Assembly (NCBI GenBank): GCA_050951005.1
Contig: JBMNIP010000002.1
Location: 124,001-188,000, forward strand
Length of the DNA: 64,000 bases
Direction: 5' to 3'
From: UMGS1519 sp050951005
Lineage (GTDB): Bacteria > Actinomycetota > Coriobacteriia > Coriobacteriales > Eggerthellaceae
Positions within the stretch are counted from its first letter, which is position 1. The number at the start of each line of letters is the position of its first letter. Under the pieces are notes generated by a model. The model saw only the letters and a program-made list of their open reading frames with translations, had not been told where the DNA came from and searched no databases. The position numbers were made by a program, and so were the translations under genes. Shown in pieces: positions 34,488-43,355 of this stretch.

Positions 34488-35705
34488 CTAGCAGGTGACT
34501 TCGCTATCGTAATAGCAGGCAGTCAGCACCTGCTCCATTTCCTCCTGGCTCGGCTGGCGCGGGTTCGTTGCCGTGCAGGCATCCTGCAGCGCGTTGCCCG
34601 CAATGGTGCTCAGGCGCTCCTTGAACACATCCTCGGGGACGAAGCCGGGCTCGGCAATCTCGCCCTTCAAACCGTAGTTCTTGATGCCGTGCGGGATGTT
34701 CATCTGATCGGACAGGCCGCGGCAGAATTGGATGAGGTTCTCCGTCTTCTCCGCATCATTCGCGCCGCCCAAACCGAGCTCGTCGACGAAGGCACCGTAG
34801 CGCTTCAGGGCACGGTTGTCACGCGCATTGAAGGCGATGACCTTCGGCAAGTACATGGCATTAGCGGCTCCGTGAATGATGTGCGCACCCAGGTCGCCGA
34901 ACGCCGCGCCGGTCTTGTGGGCCAGAGAATGGACGATGCCCAACGAGGCCACGGAGAAAGCCATACCGGCCATGCACTGGAAGTTATGCATGTCGGCGCG
35001 TGCCTGCTTGTCGCCGTTATAGGATTTCACCAAGCTATCGCGGATGCCCTGCGCCGCACCGACCGCAAGTGCATCGGTATAGGAATTAGCCGCAGTGGAC
35101 ACGTACGCCTCGATAGCATGGGTCAAAGCATCCATGCCGGTAAACGCCACCAGCTTCGGCGGCAGGGTCTGTACCAGGTCGGAGTCGACAATCGCAACAT
35201 CCGGGGTAATCTGGAAGTCGGCAATCGGGAACTTGATGCCCTTCTCGTAGTCGGTAACGATGGAGAACGAAGTAACCTCGGTACCAGTGCCGGACGTAGA
35301 GGAGATGGCGCAGAAATGGGCCTTGTGGCGCAATTCGGGCAGCTGGAACACCTTGCACATATCCTCGAACGTGATATCGGGGTATTCGTACTTGATCCAC
35401 ATCGCCTTTGCGGCATCGATCGGAGAGCCGCCGCCCATAGCGACGATCCAGTCCGGCTGGAACTCCAGCATGGCCTGCGCACCCTTGTTCACGGTATCGA
35501 TACTCGGGTCGGACTCGATTCCCTCGAACAGCTTGACTTCGAATCCCGCCTCCTTCAGATACTGCTCTGCACGCTGCAGGAAGCCGCCGCGCTTCATCGA
35601 GCCGCCGCCGACACAGATGAAGGCGCGCTTGCCCTGAAGGTTCTTCAGATTCTCTAGAGCGCCGGAACCGAAATAAACGTCACGGGGAATAGTAAATCGG
35701 GGCAT
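34488..35705 (-). CDS. Iron-containing alcohol dehydrogenase
   Basis: A 405-residue cytosolic NAD(P)-dependent dehydrogenase of the group III (Fe-ADH) family. The cofactor motif GGGSPIDAAKAM, the metal ligands Asp in the VIVDSDLV segment and the His residues in FTGMDALTHAIEAYVS and GIVHSLAHKTGAAFG are all present. AGAAAGGATTC precedes the ATG at 35705. The long AT-rich leader upstream suggests regulated expression. Substrates in this family include butanol, ethanol, propanediol and lactaldehyde; none can be singled out. Confidence 0.92.
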   Translation of the reverse strand: MPRFTIPRDVYFGSGALENLKNLQGKRAFICVGGGSMKRGGFLQRAEQYLKEAGFEVKLFEGIESDPSIDTVNKGAQAMLEFQPDWIVAMGGGSPIDAAKAMWIKYEYPDITFEDMCKVFQLPELRHKAHFCAISSTSGTGTEVTSFSIVTDYEKGIKFPIADFQITPDVAIVDSDLVQTLPPKLVAFTGMDALTHAIEAYVSTAANSYTDALAVGAAQGIRDSLVKSYNGDKQARADMHNFQCMAGMAFSVASLGIVHSLAHKTGAAFGDLGAHIIHGAANAMYLPKVIAFNARDNRALKRYGAFVDELGLGGANDAEKTENLIQFCRGLSDQMNIPHGIKNYGLKGEIAEPGFVPEDVFKERLSTIAGNALQDACTATNPRQPSQEEMEQVLTACYYDSEVTC

Positions 35706-36007
35706 AATGCGAATCCTTTCTCTCGGGTATCTGACTGGTGCCTTATGCCAAAATCGGCCTGATCGGCAATGTTCACGCGCACGCTTTTCAGACCAATTTA
35801 TTCTCAATTGTTGACAGCGTAGGAATTTTTACCAATAGCCTTTACTATTGCTGCCAACTTGATAAGATATATCGTTTACTGCGGTCAGTATAACAACCGC
35901 GATACCCTCAATTAGAGCATTTCCGCCGACGGTCGATTCGCAAGGTAGAAAGCCCGTCATCCGAAGATGGCGGGCTTCCCTTTCAGCAAGATCTGTCGTT
36001 GCCGGCA
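35706..36007. other. Intergenic region upstream of the alcohol dehydrogenase
   Basis: This 302-base gap is AT-rich between about 35800 and 35910 and holds the control region of the dehydrogenase on the minus strand. I see several AT-rich -10-like words but no convincing -35/-10 pair or clear operator. The terminator of the tandem USP gene occupies the far end. Confidence 0.5.
35950..35977 (-). terminator. Terminator of the tandem USP gene
   Basis: AAGCCCGTCATC and GATGGCGGGCTT pair with one G-T across a CGAA tetraloop, about 30 bases downstream of the USP stop on the minus strand; a short CTTTC tail follows. Confidence 0.7.
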
Positions 36008-36880
36008 TTAATCTTGTCGAGCGCCGCCCTGCTGTGACACAACCACCGTAGGAACAACCAGGTTCAGGAGCACGCTATGCGTCACCGAACCGAAAACGGT
36101 ACGACCGAGCGCGGTGCGGGAATGGGTGCCCATAACCAGCAGTTCGCAATCCTTGCAGTACTCGAGCAGTACCTTGGTCGGCGATGATCCCTCAACAGCC
36201 TCACCGGTGACCTCCAGCTCGGGATGAGCCGATTTGATTGTTGCAATCCGGGCATCCAGATTCGCCTGGAAATTCTCGCCTACGCGGTAGAGCTCACCGC
36301 CCATCACCTCTGCCGGACGGGACAGGTATGCGGGAACACCCCATGCGGAGACCAGTTTCAAAGGTTCCTTATGGCACAGGGCGTACTCAACGCCGAATGC
36401 AATTGCATTATCGCTTGAATCATCGGGGCTGACCGCCACGACGATACCGGAGCCCTTGCGTTCCGGGTCCCAATCTGCGGGAACCACCACAGTGGGAACC
36501 ATGGTGGAAATGGAGACCCGAAGCCCTTTCGCTCCGCTGATCGTCTGGCCGATGGAACGGCCATGGTGCGTACCGAGTACGACGATATCGTTCTCATCGG
36601 CTTCATCGACCAATGCGTCGACCACCTTGCCGCTGACGATGCGCTTATCGCATGTCACGAACGGGAACTTCTCGGCAACCTTTCTCGCCGCCTCGTCCTG
36701 CATAGCGGCAACCGATTTGCGAGCCTCTTCCTCTTCGGCACCGGCTTCTCGGATGACCTTCGAGTCCAAAACCGTCAGCACCGTCAGGCGCGCAGACTGC
36801 TCGTTCGCCTCTTGCGCTGCCCATGCCAGCGCCCGTTCGCCGCGGTCGCTTCCATCGAAACCTACCAGAATGTTTTTCAT
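36008..36880 (-). CDS. Universal stress protein with two tandem Usp domains
   Basis: A 290-residue cytoplasmic protein with two UspA folds. Domain 1 (about 1-140) begins MKNILVGFDGSDRGERALAW and ends with GTHHGRSIGQTISGAKGLRV. Domain 2 (about 145-285) begins GIVVAVSPDDSSDNAIAFGV and ends with the ATP-binding pattern GTHSRTALGRTVFGSVTHSV. Both carry the G-2X-G-9X-G type loop. It probably binds ATP and modulates metabolism under stress; partners are unknown. It has its own terminator and lies downstream of the PiT genes on the same strand. Confidence 0.93.
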   Translation of the reverse strand: MKNILVGFDGSDRGERALAWAAQEANEQSARLTVLTVLDSKVIREAGAEEEEARKSVAAMQDEAARKVAEKFPFVTCDKRIVSGKVVDALVDEADENDIVVLGTHHGRSIGQTISGAKGLRVSISTMVPTVVVPADWDPERKGSGIVVAVSPDDSSDNAIAFGVEYALCHKEPLKLVSAWGVPAYLSRPAEVMGGELYRVGENFQANLDARIATIKSAHPELEVTGEAVEGSSPTKVLLEYCKDCELLVMGTHSRTALGRTVFGSVTHSVLLNLVVPTVVVSQQGGARQD

Positions 36881-36973
36881 ATACGCTTCAACCTTTCACA
36901 CAGTATGTGGACGGAACATCCCTGCCGTCTCCGGCAATGGAGCATCTGTTCGGCGAAACAAACCGATGAGCCC

Positions 36974-37198
36974 CTAGTGGAACACGGGGATGATCAGATA
37001 CAGGGCGAACATGACGATTACAACGCACGCTCCGAAGCAGATAACCGAGCCGATGCGCGGCATCAGATGCGCTTGGCCATCGGCGTCCACCGTGCCCTTT
37101 GCCCACAGGCGCAGGCCGGAGGCGTACAGGCTGCCGACGCTACCGGCAATGACAACCGCAACCACAAGGACGAGGAGAAAATTCAATACTTGATCCAT
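36974..37198 (-). CDS. Small two-helix membrane protein downstream of the PiT transporter
   Basis: A 74-residue protein with two hydrophobic helices (about 3-25 and 46-72) joined by a short polar stretch with WAKGTVDADGQAH. Two ATG codons lie close together; the second (37198) is nine bases after AGGAAGG and is preferred over 37204. It starts 14 bases after the phosphate transporter stops, so the two form an operon. PiT genes are usually paired with a DUF47 PhoU-like protein; this small protein takes that place here. Its role is unknown, possibly an accessory subunit. Confidence 0.7.
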   Translation of the reverse strand: MDQVLNFLLVLVVAVVIAGSVGSLYASGLRLWAKGTVDADGQAHLMPRIGSVICFGACVVIVMFALYLIIPVFH

Positions 37199-37212
37199 GT
37201 TCATTCACCTTC

Positions 37213-38370
37213 CTATGCAGCAGCCGGCGTTGCGTTGTCGACGGAATTGATCTTGACTTCGCCGGAGTCGTTGACATTCTTGGCATTGACCGGATTGCGG
37301 TGCGACAGGCGAAGGATCATGAGGGCGATGACAATGGCCGCAATGGCAACGGCAATCGTGCCGCCCATGCCGATCTTGGCAACCGCGCAGGCAGCAGCGG
37401 CAAGCAGGCCGGCACATGGGAACGTGATCAGCCAGGCGATCAGCATGCGGCCGGCGACGCCCCAGTTGACCACGGAACCCTTCTTACCCAAGCCGGAGCC
37501 GATGATGGAACCCGAGCAGACCTGTGTAGTGGAAAGGGCGAAGCCCAGATGGGAGGAAACCAGGATCGTGGTAGCGGATGCTGCCTCGGCTGCGAATCCC
37601 TGCGGGGTGCTGATCTCGGTCAGGCCCTTGCCCAGGGTGCGAATGACGCGCCAACCGCCCGTGTAGGTTCCGAGCGCGATGGCCAGGCCGCACACGGCGA
37701 TAACCCACAGCTGTGGGCCGGTACCAGAGGCCTGGGCACCGACGGAGATCAGGGTCAGCGTGATGATGCCCATCGTCTTCTGGGCGTCGTTGGTACCATG
37801 GGACAGAGCCACGAGGCACGCGGTGATGGTCTGGCCATGGCGGAAACCGACCTCGACGTAATTCTCATCCATCTTCCGAACGATGAACAATATCAATCGA
37901 ACGGCAACGAAAGCCGCCAGACCGGCGACAACCGGCGAGATCAGCGCAGGAATCAGAACCTTGCCGACAACGGCACCGAAGTTCACGCCCTCGACGCCGG
38001 CACCGACGATGACAGCGCCAACCAGACCGCCGAACAGCGCATGCGATGAACTGGACGGCAAGCCGACCAGCCAGGTAAGGAGATTCCAGATAATGGCTCC
38101 TACCAAGCCGGCGAAGATGAATTCCGGCCCGATCGTCACCGCCTGCTCGTTGATGATGCCGCCTGAAATGGTCTTCGCAACCTCAGTAGAGAGGAAGGCT
38201 CCCACAAGGTTCAAGGTACCGGCCGCTATGACGGCCGTCTTGGGTTTCAGAGCCCCCGTTGCGATCGATGTAGCCATGGCGTTAGCCGTATCATGGAATC
38301 CGTTCGTGAAGTCGAAGGTAAGCGCGGTCGCAATGACCATGCCGACTACGACCATAGTTGCGATGTCCAT
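37213..38370 (-). CDS. Inorganic phosphate transporter, PiT family
   Basis: A 385-residue low-affinity phosphate symporter with about 10 helices. The duplicated PiT signature is present: TFDFTNGFHDTANAMATSIA near the N-terminus and VALSHGTNDAQKTMGIITL in the second half, each with the conserved Asn-Asp/His-Asp. A purine stretch (AAGGGGGAA) lies 13 bases before the ATG. It complements the high-affinity Pst system at 16-21 kb. Its promoter lies in the 384-base gap shared with the HTH-aminotransferase gene. Confidence 0.93.
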   Translation of the reverse strand: MDIATMVVVGMVIATALTFDFTNGFHDTANAMATSIATGALKPKTAVIAAGTLNLVGAFLSTEVAKTISGGIINEQAVTIGPEFIFAGLVGAIIWNLLTWLVGLPSSSSHALFGGLVGAVIVGAGVEGVNFGAVVGKVLIPALISPVVAGLAAFVAVRLILFIVRKMDENYVEVGFRHGQTITACLVALSHGTNDAQKTMGIITLTLISVGAQASGTGPQLWVIAVCGLAIALGTYTGGWRVIRTLGKGLTEISTPQGFAAEAASATTILVSSHLGFALSTTQVCSGSIIGSGLGKKGSVVNWGVAGRMLIAWLITFPCAGLLAAAACAVAKIGMGGTIAVAIAAIVIALMILRLSHRNPVNAKNVNDSGEVKINSVDNATPAAA

Positions 38371-38754
38371 ATGGTTCTCGTTTCCCCCTTAGCTTTCATA
38401 CTGCCAACTGTTTCGTTACAGAGAAATGGAGCGGATTGAAACGCGCCCTTGTGGCTGGTCGGGCACACGTACCGCTCCAAGACAAGAGGTAGTCTAGGGA
38501 GTGAATGTAAAGCGTCTGTAATGGTTGAACGAAAGTGGCGCAAACCATTATCGTCCCAGTTCAGAGATTGAATTTACACATAGTTCACATGAGGGGTCAC
38601 CATTGAATGTCCAAAAAGCCGGAATCGCCCGTATCCATAAATTGAACTTTTCACGAAATTGAACTAATGCTGCTAATCGAGTTCAATTTATGGTATGGTC
38701 TGTTGCATTGAACTAGATAGTTCAATTTTTCGTTGACCCGATAAAGGAAGCACT
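38371..38754. other. Divergent intergenic region between PiT and HTH-aminotransferase genes
   Basis: This 384-base gap carries the TTGAACT operator array (38639-38726, listed separately). Further left, TTTACAC, GTTCAC and GGTCACC at about 38573-38601 recur at roughly 10-12-base spacing and resemble the Pho-box words at 21.5 kb, though phasing is imperfect. Weaker TTGAAT/AGTTCA words occur at about 38525, 38559 and 38602. Confidence 0.5.
38639..38726 (+). promoter_or_regulatory. Operator array and extended -10 promoter of the HTH-aminotransferase gene
   Basis: The decamer AAATTGAACT or its 9-bp core occurs five times: forward at 38639-38648, 38656-38665 and 38707-38715, and inverted at 38680-38689 and 38718-38726. 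The last forward/inverted pair is a perfect palindrome with 9-bp arms and a GA spacer. An extended -10, TGGTATGGT (38691-38699), lies inside the array, so binding should repress transcription. The adjacent gene encodes an HTH protein, making autoregulation the simplest reading. Confidence 0.75.
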
Positions 38755-40302
38755 ATGACCCAATCAGAGTTCGCCAACCGTCTCCGCACCAGCATGGAAC
38801 AGGCCGGACTGAAACAGGTTGATCTGCTGCGCATTGCCGAAGGACAGCGGCAGAAGCTGGGAAAAAGCCAGCTAAGCCAGTATCTCAGCGGAAAAACCAT
38901 GCCACGCAAGCCGACATTGGAGTTCCTTGCCGAAACATTGCAGGTATCCCCTGCTTGGCTGAGCGGCCAGGCACCCGCAGAATCCGCTGCAGCCGAAGCG
39001 TCGAAGGAGACCGATGGTCCAGCCCGTCCGGGTCCGAAGACCGCCTCGGCACCCGCAACCGAACCTCCTGTGAAGAAAGGAACCCCCATGCGTGAGTTCA
39101 AGAAATCCTCCAAGCTCGACCACGTCCTTTACGACGTCCGCGGACCGGTTGTCGACGAGGCGAACCGGATGGAGGAAGAGGGAACGCAGGTGCTGAAGCT
39201 GAACATCGGCAACCCGGCACCCTTCGGATTCCGCACACCTGACGAAATCATCTACGACATCAAGCGCCAGCTGCCGGACTGCGAGGGATACTCTCCCTCC
39301 AAGGGCCTGTTCAGCGCGCGCAAGGCAATCATGCAGTATGCGCAGACCAAGCACATCCCCAATGTGGATATGGAGGGCATTTACACGGGCAATGGTGCAA
39401 GCGAGCTGATCAATATCTGCATGTCCGCCCTGCTGGACAATGGCGATGAGATACTGATTCCCAGCCCCGACTATCCGCTGTGGACCGCCTGCGCTACCCT
39501 CGCCGGCGGAACACCGGTTCACTATATATGTGATGAACAAGCCGAATGGTATCCGGATATGGACGACATCCGCCGCAAGATCACCCCGCGCACCAAAGCC
39601 ATCGTCATCATCAACCCGAACAACCCCACCGGTGCGCTGTACCCGCGCGAGGTTCTGCAGGAGATCGTCGAGATCGCCCGCGAGAACCAGCTGATCATCT
39701 TCTCCGACGAGATCTACGACCGCCTGGTCATGGACGGAGAAGAGCACGTATCCATCGCCTCGCTAGCCCCGGACCTGTTCTGCATCACCTTCAGCGGCCT
39801 GTCGAAGTCCCATATGATTGCCGGCTTCCGCATCGGCTGGATGGTGCTGTCGGGAAACAAGAAGATCGCCAAGGACTATATCCTGGGCATCAACATGCTC
39901 TCGAATATGCGGCTGTGCTCGAACGTGCCTGCACAATCGGTGGTCCAGACCGCACTCGGCGGCCACCAGAGCGTCAAAGACTACATCCGCCCCGGCGGAC
40001 GCATCTACGAGCAGCGCGAATATGTCTACAACGCACTGAACGACATTCCCGGCATCAGCGTTGTGAAGCCGAAGGCCGCCTTCTATATCTTCCCCAAAAT
40101 CGACGCGAAGAAGTTCAACATCACCGATGACGAGCAGTTTGCGCTCGATCTGCTGAAAGACAAGAAGATCCTGATCGTCCAGGGATCCGGCTTCAATTGG
40201 CATGAACCCGACCACTTCCGCGTGGTATACCTGCCGCGCATCGAAGTGCTGACAGAATGCATGGATAAGCTGCGCGATTTCCTGAGCTACTACCATCAGT
40301 GA
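38755..40302 (+). CDS. XRE-type HTH domain fused to a class I/II aminotransferase
   Basis: A 515-residue fusion. Residues 1-75 are a Cro/CI-like HTH (SEFANRLRTSMEQAGLKQVD, then KSQLSQYLSGKTMPRKPT). An Ala/Pro-rich linker runs to about 110. Residues 110-515 are a complete fold-type I aminotransferase closest to the AlaA group, with PNNPTGALY, FSDEIYDRLV and PLP-Lys351 in FSGLSKSHMIAG. ATAAAGGAAG precedes the ATG. It is not the MocR type, which has a GntR-like winged helix. The enzyme part looks intact, so it may be a metabolic enzyme controlling its own gene. Confidence 0.88.
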   Translation: MTQSEFANRLRTSMEQAGLKQVDLLRIAEGQRQKLGKSQLSQYLSGKTMPRKPTLEFLAETLQVSPAWLSGQAPAESAAAEASKETDGPARPGPKTASAPATEPPVKKGTPMREFKKSSKLDHVLYDVRGPVVDEANRMEEEGTQVLKLNIGNPAPFGFRTPDEIIYDIKRQLPDCEGYSPSKGLFSARKAIMQYAQTKHIPNVDMEGIYTGNGASELINICMSALLDNGDEILIPSPDYPLWTACATLAGGTPVHYICDEQAEWYPDMDDIRRKITPRTKAIVIINPNNPTGALYPREVLQEIVEIARENQLIIFSDEIYDRLVMDGEEHVSIASLAPDLFCITFSGLSKSHMIAGFRIGWMVLSGNKKIAKDYILGINMLSNMRLCSNVPAQSVVQTALGGHQSVKDYIRPGGRIYEQREYVYNALNDIPGISVVKPKAAFYIFPKIDAKKFNITDDEQFALDLLKDKKILIVQGSGFNWHEPDHFRVVYLPRIEVLTECMDKLRDFLSYYHQ

Positions 40303-40346
40303 TACATGCAATGGGGTGAAGATAACGGGCTTGCCAGCAACCCCGC

Positions 40347-40390
40347 ATGAAATGGGCACGGGAGCGGTACCCCGTGCCCATTTCATGTGT
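40347..40390 (+). terminator. Terminator-like perfect hairpin after the HTH-aminotransferase gene
   Basis: A perfect 16-bp stem (40347-40362 with 40371-40386) and an 8-base loop AGCGGTAC lies 45 bases after the stop. The 3' flank is GTGTTG, a weak T tract. Confidence 0.7.
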
Positions 40391-40517
40391 TGTGCATCCA
40401 CTGCCGGGAGATATGGAGGCGTATATGAAGCCCGCTTGAATCGTTCAGCCTGTTTTGGGGCGGTACCCGAGCATCTTGTGCAGACAGAAGATCCGGACAG
40501 AAAGGAGCAAACCAACC

Positions 40518-41306
40518 ATGAACAGACTACGAAACTACCTTTCAGCGTTGATCTCTATCGGCATCGGCACCGCCGCTTTCCTTATCCTTACCACCCTGGC
40601 AGCGCATGAACCGCTGAGCGGCGAGTATATCGACGCCGCGCTGTTCGCCGCATTCATGCTTTCCGCCAACCTGGCAGTGGCATACGCTGCGCGCTTCGCC
40701 TATCGAAAGCTTCCCCGCATCAATATGAACGTACGCATCCTGCAGGCAGCGATGCTCACCATCAGCTTCCTCGCACTGCTGCGGATAGACCTGGGGCTGG
40801 CCATGGATTGCGTCAGCCGCTACACGAACAGCGGCGTCACGGTCATCAGCGAAATGGTGACGATGCTGACCTGGGTGATATCTTTCACCATGGTTTGGAC
40901 GGCATTCGTGGAGGAATCCGAAAATGCCGTGATTGCGAAGTTCATCACGTTCCTGTTCGCAGCATTCTCGACCGTCCTGTTCTTCGCCTCACCCCTCGCA
41001 GGATTCCTGAACATCGATGCGGACTACGAGCTGAATATCTCCAAGTATGCACTGACCTGCCTGGCGCAGGCAGCCGCCCTTTCCGCCTACCTTGCCGAGC
41101 GGCGCAACTGGCAGCAGCGCGTGGACATCAACCGAGCCAGCAGCGAGGAGCTGCAGCAGAAGCTGCCGTTTCTCACTCGCCGGCAAAGCCAGGGCATCGT
41201 CGAGGCGCGCCGGCATTCTCCATATGAGGCAGTCGACCAACTGCAACGCGCTGCGGGCATGGATGCGCAGACGTTGAAGGCCATCGGGCCGCATGCACGC
41301 ATCTGA
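40518..41306 (+). CDS. Membrane protein with C-terminal helix-hairpin-helix domain
   Basis: A 262-residue protein with about six hydrophobic helices (residues 10-200) followed by a soluble ComEA-like helix-hairpin-helix module: VDINRASSEELQQKLPFLTR then VEARRHSPYEAVDQLQRAAG. HhH modules usually bind DNA without sequence specificity, but this orientation would place the module on the membrane surface. AGAAAGGAGC lies before the ATG at 40518. It is not ComEA itself, which is small with one N-terminal helix. The function is unknown; a DUF2975-like membrane part is possible. Confidence 0.7.
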   Translation: MNRLRNYLSALISIGIGTAAFLILTTLAAHEPLSGEYIDAALFAAFMLSANLAVAYAARFAYRKLPRINMNVRILQAAMLTISFLALLRIDLGLAMDCVSRYTNSGVTVISEMVTMLTWVISFTMVWTAFVEESENAVIAKFITFLFAAFSTVLFFASPLAGFLNIDADYELNISKYALTCLAQAAALSAYLAERRNWQQRVDINRASSEELQQKLPFLTRRQSQGIVEARRHSPYEAVDQLQRAAGMDAQTLKAIGPHARI

Positions 41307-41331
41307 TACGCACACTGCACCACCGCAATCG

Positions 41332-41370
41332 CACGGCGCCCGATGCCCACTGCGGCTTCGGGGCGCCGTG
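41332..41370. terminator. Hairpin between convergent HhH and SRPBCC genes
   Basis: CACGGCGCCC (41332-41341) pairs perfectly with GGGCGCCGTG (41361-41370), with a 19-base loop, between the stops of two convergent genes. A T tract is absent on both sides. Confidence 0.5.
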
Positions 41371-41389
41371 ATCACTGAGATACCAAGGA

Positions 41390-42415
41390 TCAATAGCCAA
41401 GCTTGCGCAGAAGCGCATCCTGTTTCTCATCCGCCTTCAAATCGTTATCAACTGGAGTGCGGGGAGTCCAGCCCATCTTCTTGTTGTTCTCCTCGATGGG
41501 CGGTGCGTAATCTTTGCCTGGCTCGGGAGGCCAATTCGGGTCATCTGTAATCGGCGCACGCTCCGTGGCAACGCGCGGGAACTCGCGGGACCACCGAAGC
41601 TCCGGGTAGGCGATGCGGTACTGCAATCGGTCATCGTCGCCATGGCTACGGCCGATAACACGCTGCATGATTTGCAGCGGGACGGACTTCCTGCGTTCGC
41701 AGTTTGCCGACTTCTCCAGGTTCTCGAACATGCGCCGGCACTGCATCATGCCGCCCTTTTCGGTGGTCAGGTGATGGATGGCGATCTGAAGCGGGGTATG
41801 GGGATGGTATGCCGTGTTCCAACGGGAGATTATGCGGCATCGTTCGCCTCCATCCTTCGGGATGAGCGCGATGGTCCAATTCCAATTGTCGCGGGTAAGC
41901 CCAGGCGCAAGCATATAGCTGGCACCGGGCGTGCGCGTGGGATGGTCCGTGTTCGCGTACCAGACAATGTATTTGTTCGGCACCAGATCGGCAACTTCGG
42001 CACCGAATCCCGCATAGCTCCAGGCCCAGAAGTCGCCCGGCTTCGTGCCGTCCTCGCCCTGCCACATCTCCTCCAAGCTGTAGGAGTTGTCCACGTTCAT
42101 GCCGAAAAGGCGCTCTGACCACATGAAGCTGTACATACCGCCCTTTGCCGGATCCATCTGGTAGATATGCTTCCACACCTCCTCCAACGGGGCATCAAGG
42201 TCCATGGCCAACGTAACGCGGAAAATGTTGTCGCCATACGGGTCGGTAACCAAGTCATCGCCTGGCAGTGTCATGGCCTGCTCCTCGGGCGTGGCAAGGC
42301 ACTTGTTCGAATACAATCGCGTCACCAGCTCGAGTCCTCCGTACACAACGCCGATAGCAGCCGCGGGAACAGCAGCGGCGATAGCGAGGTTCTTTCCCAG
42401 TTTGCTTGCGGACAT
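41390..42415 (-). CDS. SRPBCC-fold protein with N-terminal membrane anchor
   Basis: A 341-residue protein. An N-terminal hydrophobic helix (about 8-28, AIAAAVPAAAIGVVYGGLEL) is followed by a START/Bet v1-like (SRPBCC) domain with FRVTLAMDLDAPLEEVWKHI and the later WNWTIALIPKDGGERCRIIS. Such folds bind hydrophobic ligands. AAAGGAA lies five bases before the ATG at 42415. It is downstream of a TetR gene on the same strand, 132 bases away, and could be under its control, which would suit a lipophilic ligand. The function is otherwise unknown. Confidence 0.78.
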   Translation of the reverse strand: MSASKLGKNLAIAAAVPAAAIGVVYGGLELVTRLYSNKCLATPEEQAMTLPGDDLVTDPYGDNIFRVTLAMDLDAPLEEVWKHIYQMDPAKGGMYSFMWSERLFGMNVDNSYSLEEMWQGEDGTKPGDFWAWSYAGFGAEVADLVPNKYIVWYANTDHPTRTPGASYMLAPGLTRDNWNWTIALIPKDGGERCRIISRWNTAYHPHTPLQIAIHHLTTEKGGMMQCRRMFENLEKSANCERRKSVPLQIMQRVIGRSHGDDDRLQYRIAYPELRWSREFPRVATERAPITDDPNWPPEPGKDYAPPIEENNKKMGWTPRTPVDNDLKADEKQDALLRKLGY

Positions 42416-42547
42416 AACGGTTCCTTTCCCTTTGAAAGCGGATACTCGGCGCATCGATGCGCGCTCTTCCAAAGGGTCCGTCCGGATCGGGCCCTATTCT
42501 CATCAGCCGGCCGCCTGCAGACACAGCCGTCCATTTGCGTTATCGAT

Positions 42548-43129
42548 CTAATCTTGAACTATTCCCGATAATCGGAACATGACCTCGGCCATCCGACCGG
42601 CAATGCACTCAGGGGCATTTCGGTCAGCAAAGTCGCTGTTCAGCCATTCTTCCAACAACCAGACCTCCCCAGCGGCAATCGCCGTCAGGCAATCTTTTGA
42701 AGCGCTGCCTGCCGCCGACAGCCTTTTCCCGATCAGCCGCGACCCCATACGGTCTGAGAGAAACTCGATTGTATGAGCGGCGATCTTGCCGCCGCTGGGG
42801 CCGCTCAAGGCGTTACGGCAGAAATCCCTCTCCTCATACACCCCCTGGATGAATAATTCCATCATGCCCACCAGGTAATCCTTATCATCCCCTACGGATA
42901 TCTTCTCGTCGATTCGCGCGAAGATATCGGAGATGTAGCGTTCGGCTGCAACCATCACCACAGAGGGCACATCTCCGAATTGCTGATAGACGGCTGGGCG
43001 GCTGACTCCGGCTTCTTTCGCGATTTGGGTCAAAGAGATATCGGAGACCGAATGCTCGGAAGCAAGCGAGAATGCCGCGTTCATCAACGCTTCGCGTGTG
43101 CGTTGGCTGCGCGGATCGTCAACGTTCAT
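42548..43129 (-). CDS. TetR/AcrR family transcriptional regulator
   Basis: A 193-residue repressor. The HTH covers about residues 10-55 (ISLTQIAKEAGVSRPAVYQQ), and the ligand domain fills the rest. GGGAGGGGGAGCG directly precedes the ATG at 43129. Two TTACAxxxGTAA palindromes lie 40-85 bases upstream and are the likely operators, giving autoregulation. The neighbours are an SRPBCC protein downstream and a MATE exporter upstream on the same strand, a usual setting for control of efflux of hydrophobic compounds. Confidence 0.9.
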   Translation of the reverse strand: MNVDDPRSQRTREALMNAAFSLASEHSVSDISLTQIAKEAGVSRPAVYQQFGDVPSVVMVAAERYISDIFARIDEKISVGDDKDYLVGMMELFIQGVYEERDFCRNALSGPSGGKIAAHTIEFLSDRMGSRLIGKRLSAAGSASKDCLTAIAAGEVWLLEEWLNSDFADRNAPECIAGRMAEVMFRLSGIVQD

Positions 43130-43156
43130 CGCTCCCCCTCCCAATCTATCTAACGT

Positions 43157-43214
43157 CTGTAATGTATTTTACATTCGTAATATAGATTCGTCAAGAACTA
43201 TCTTACATTTGTAA
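43157..43214. promoter_or_regulatory. Predicted TetR operators
   Basis: TTACATTCGTAA (43169-43180) and the perfect palindrome TTACATTTGTAA (43203-43214) lie 34 bases apart upstream of the tetR gene; an overlapping TGTAA...TTACA pair with a 6-base spacer begins at about 43158. The spacing and palindromic form fit dimeric TetR sites. Confidence 0.65.
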
Positions 43215-43355
43215 ATCTTATATGTTGTACTGGGAATACAAGAGGGTTAAACAAGAAAAATTCTTTGTCTGCCCGGCTTGCGATGTCCCAATGAAGACAG
43301 TTATTCGTCGAAGCTTTAAAACACCCACCGAACCGTTCGGTGAACAGATGCGGCG

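Noticed and set aside
38573..38601. Second Pho box before the PiT gene
   Set aside because: The words are similar but spacing is 9-12 bases and orientation is opposite to that in the pst region; kept only as a note.
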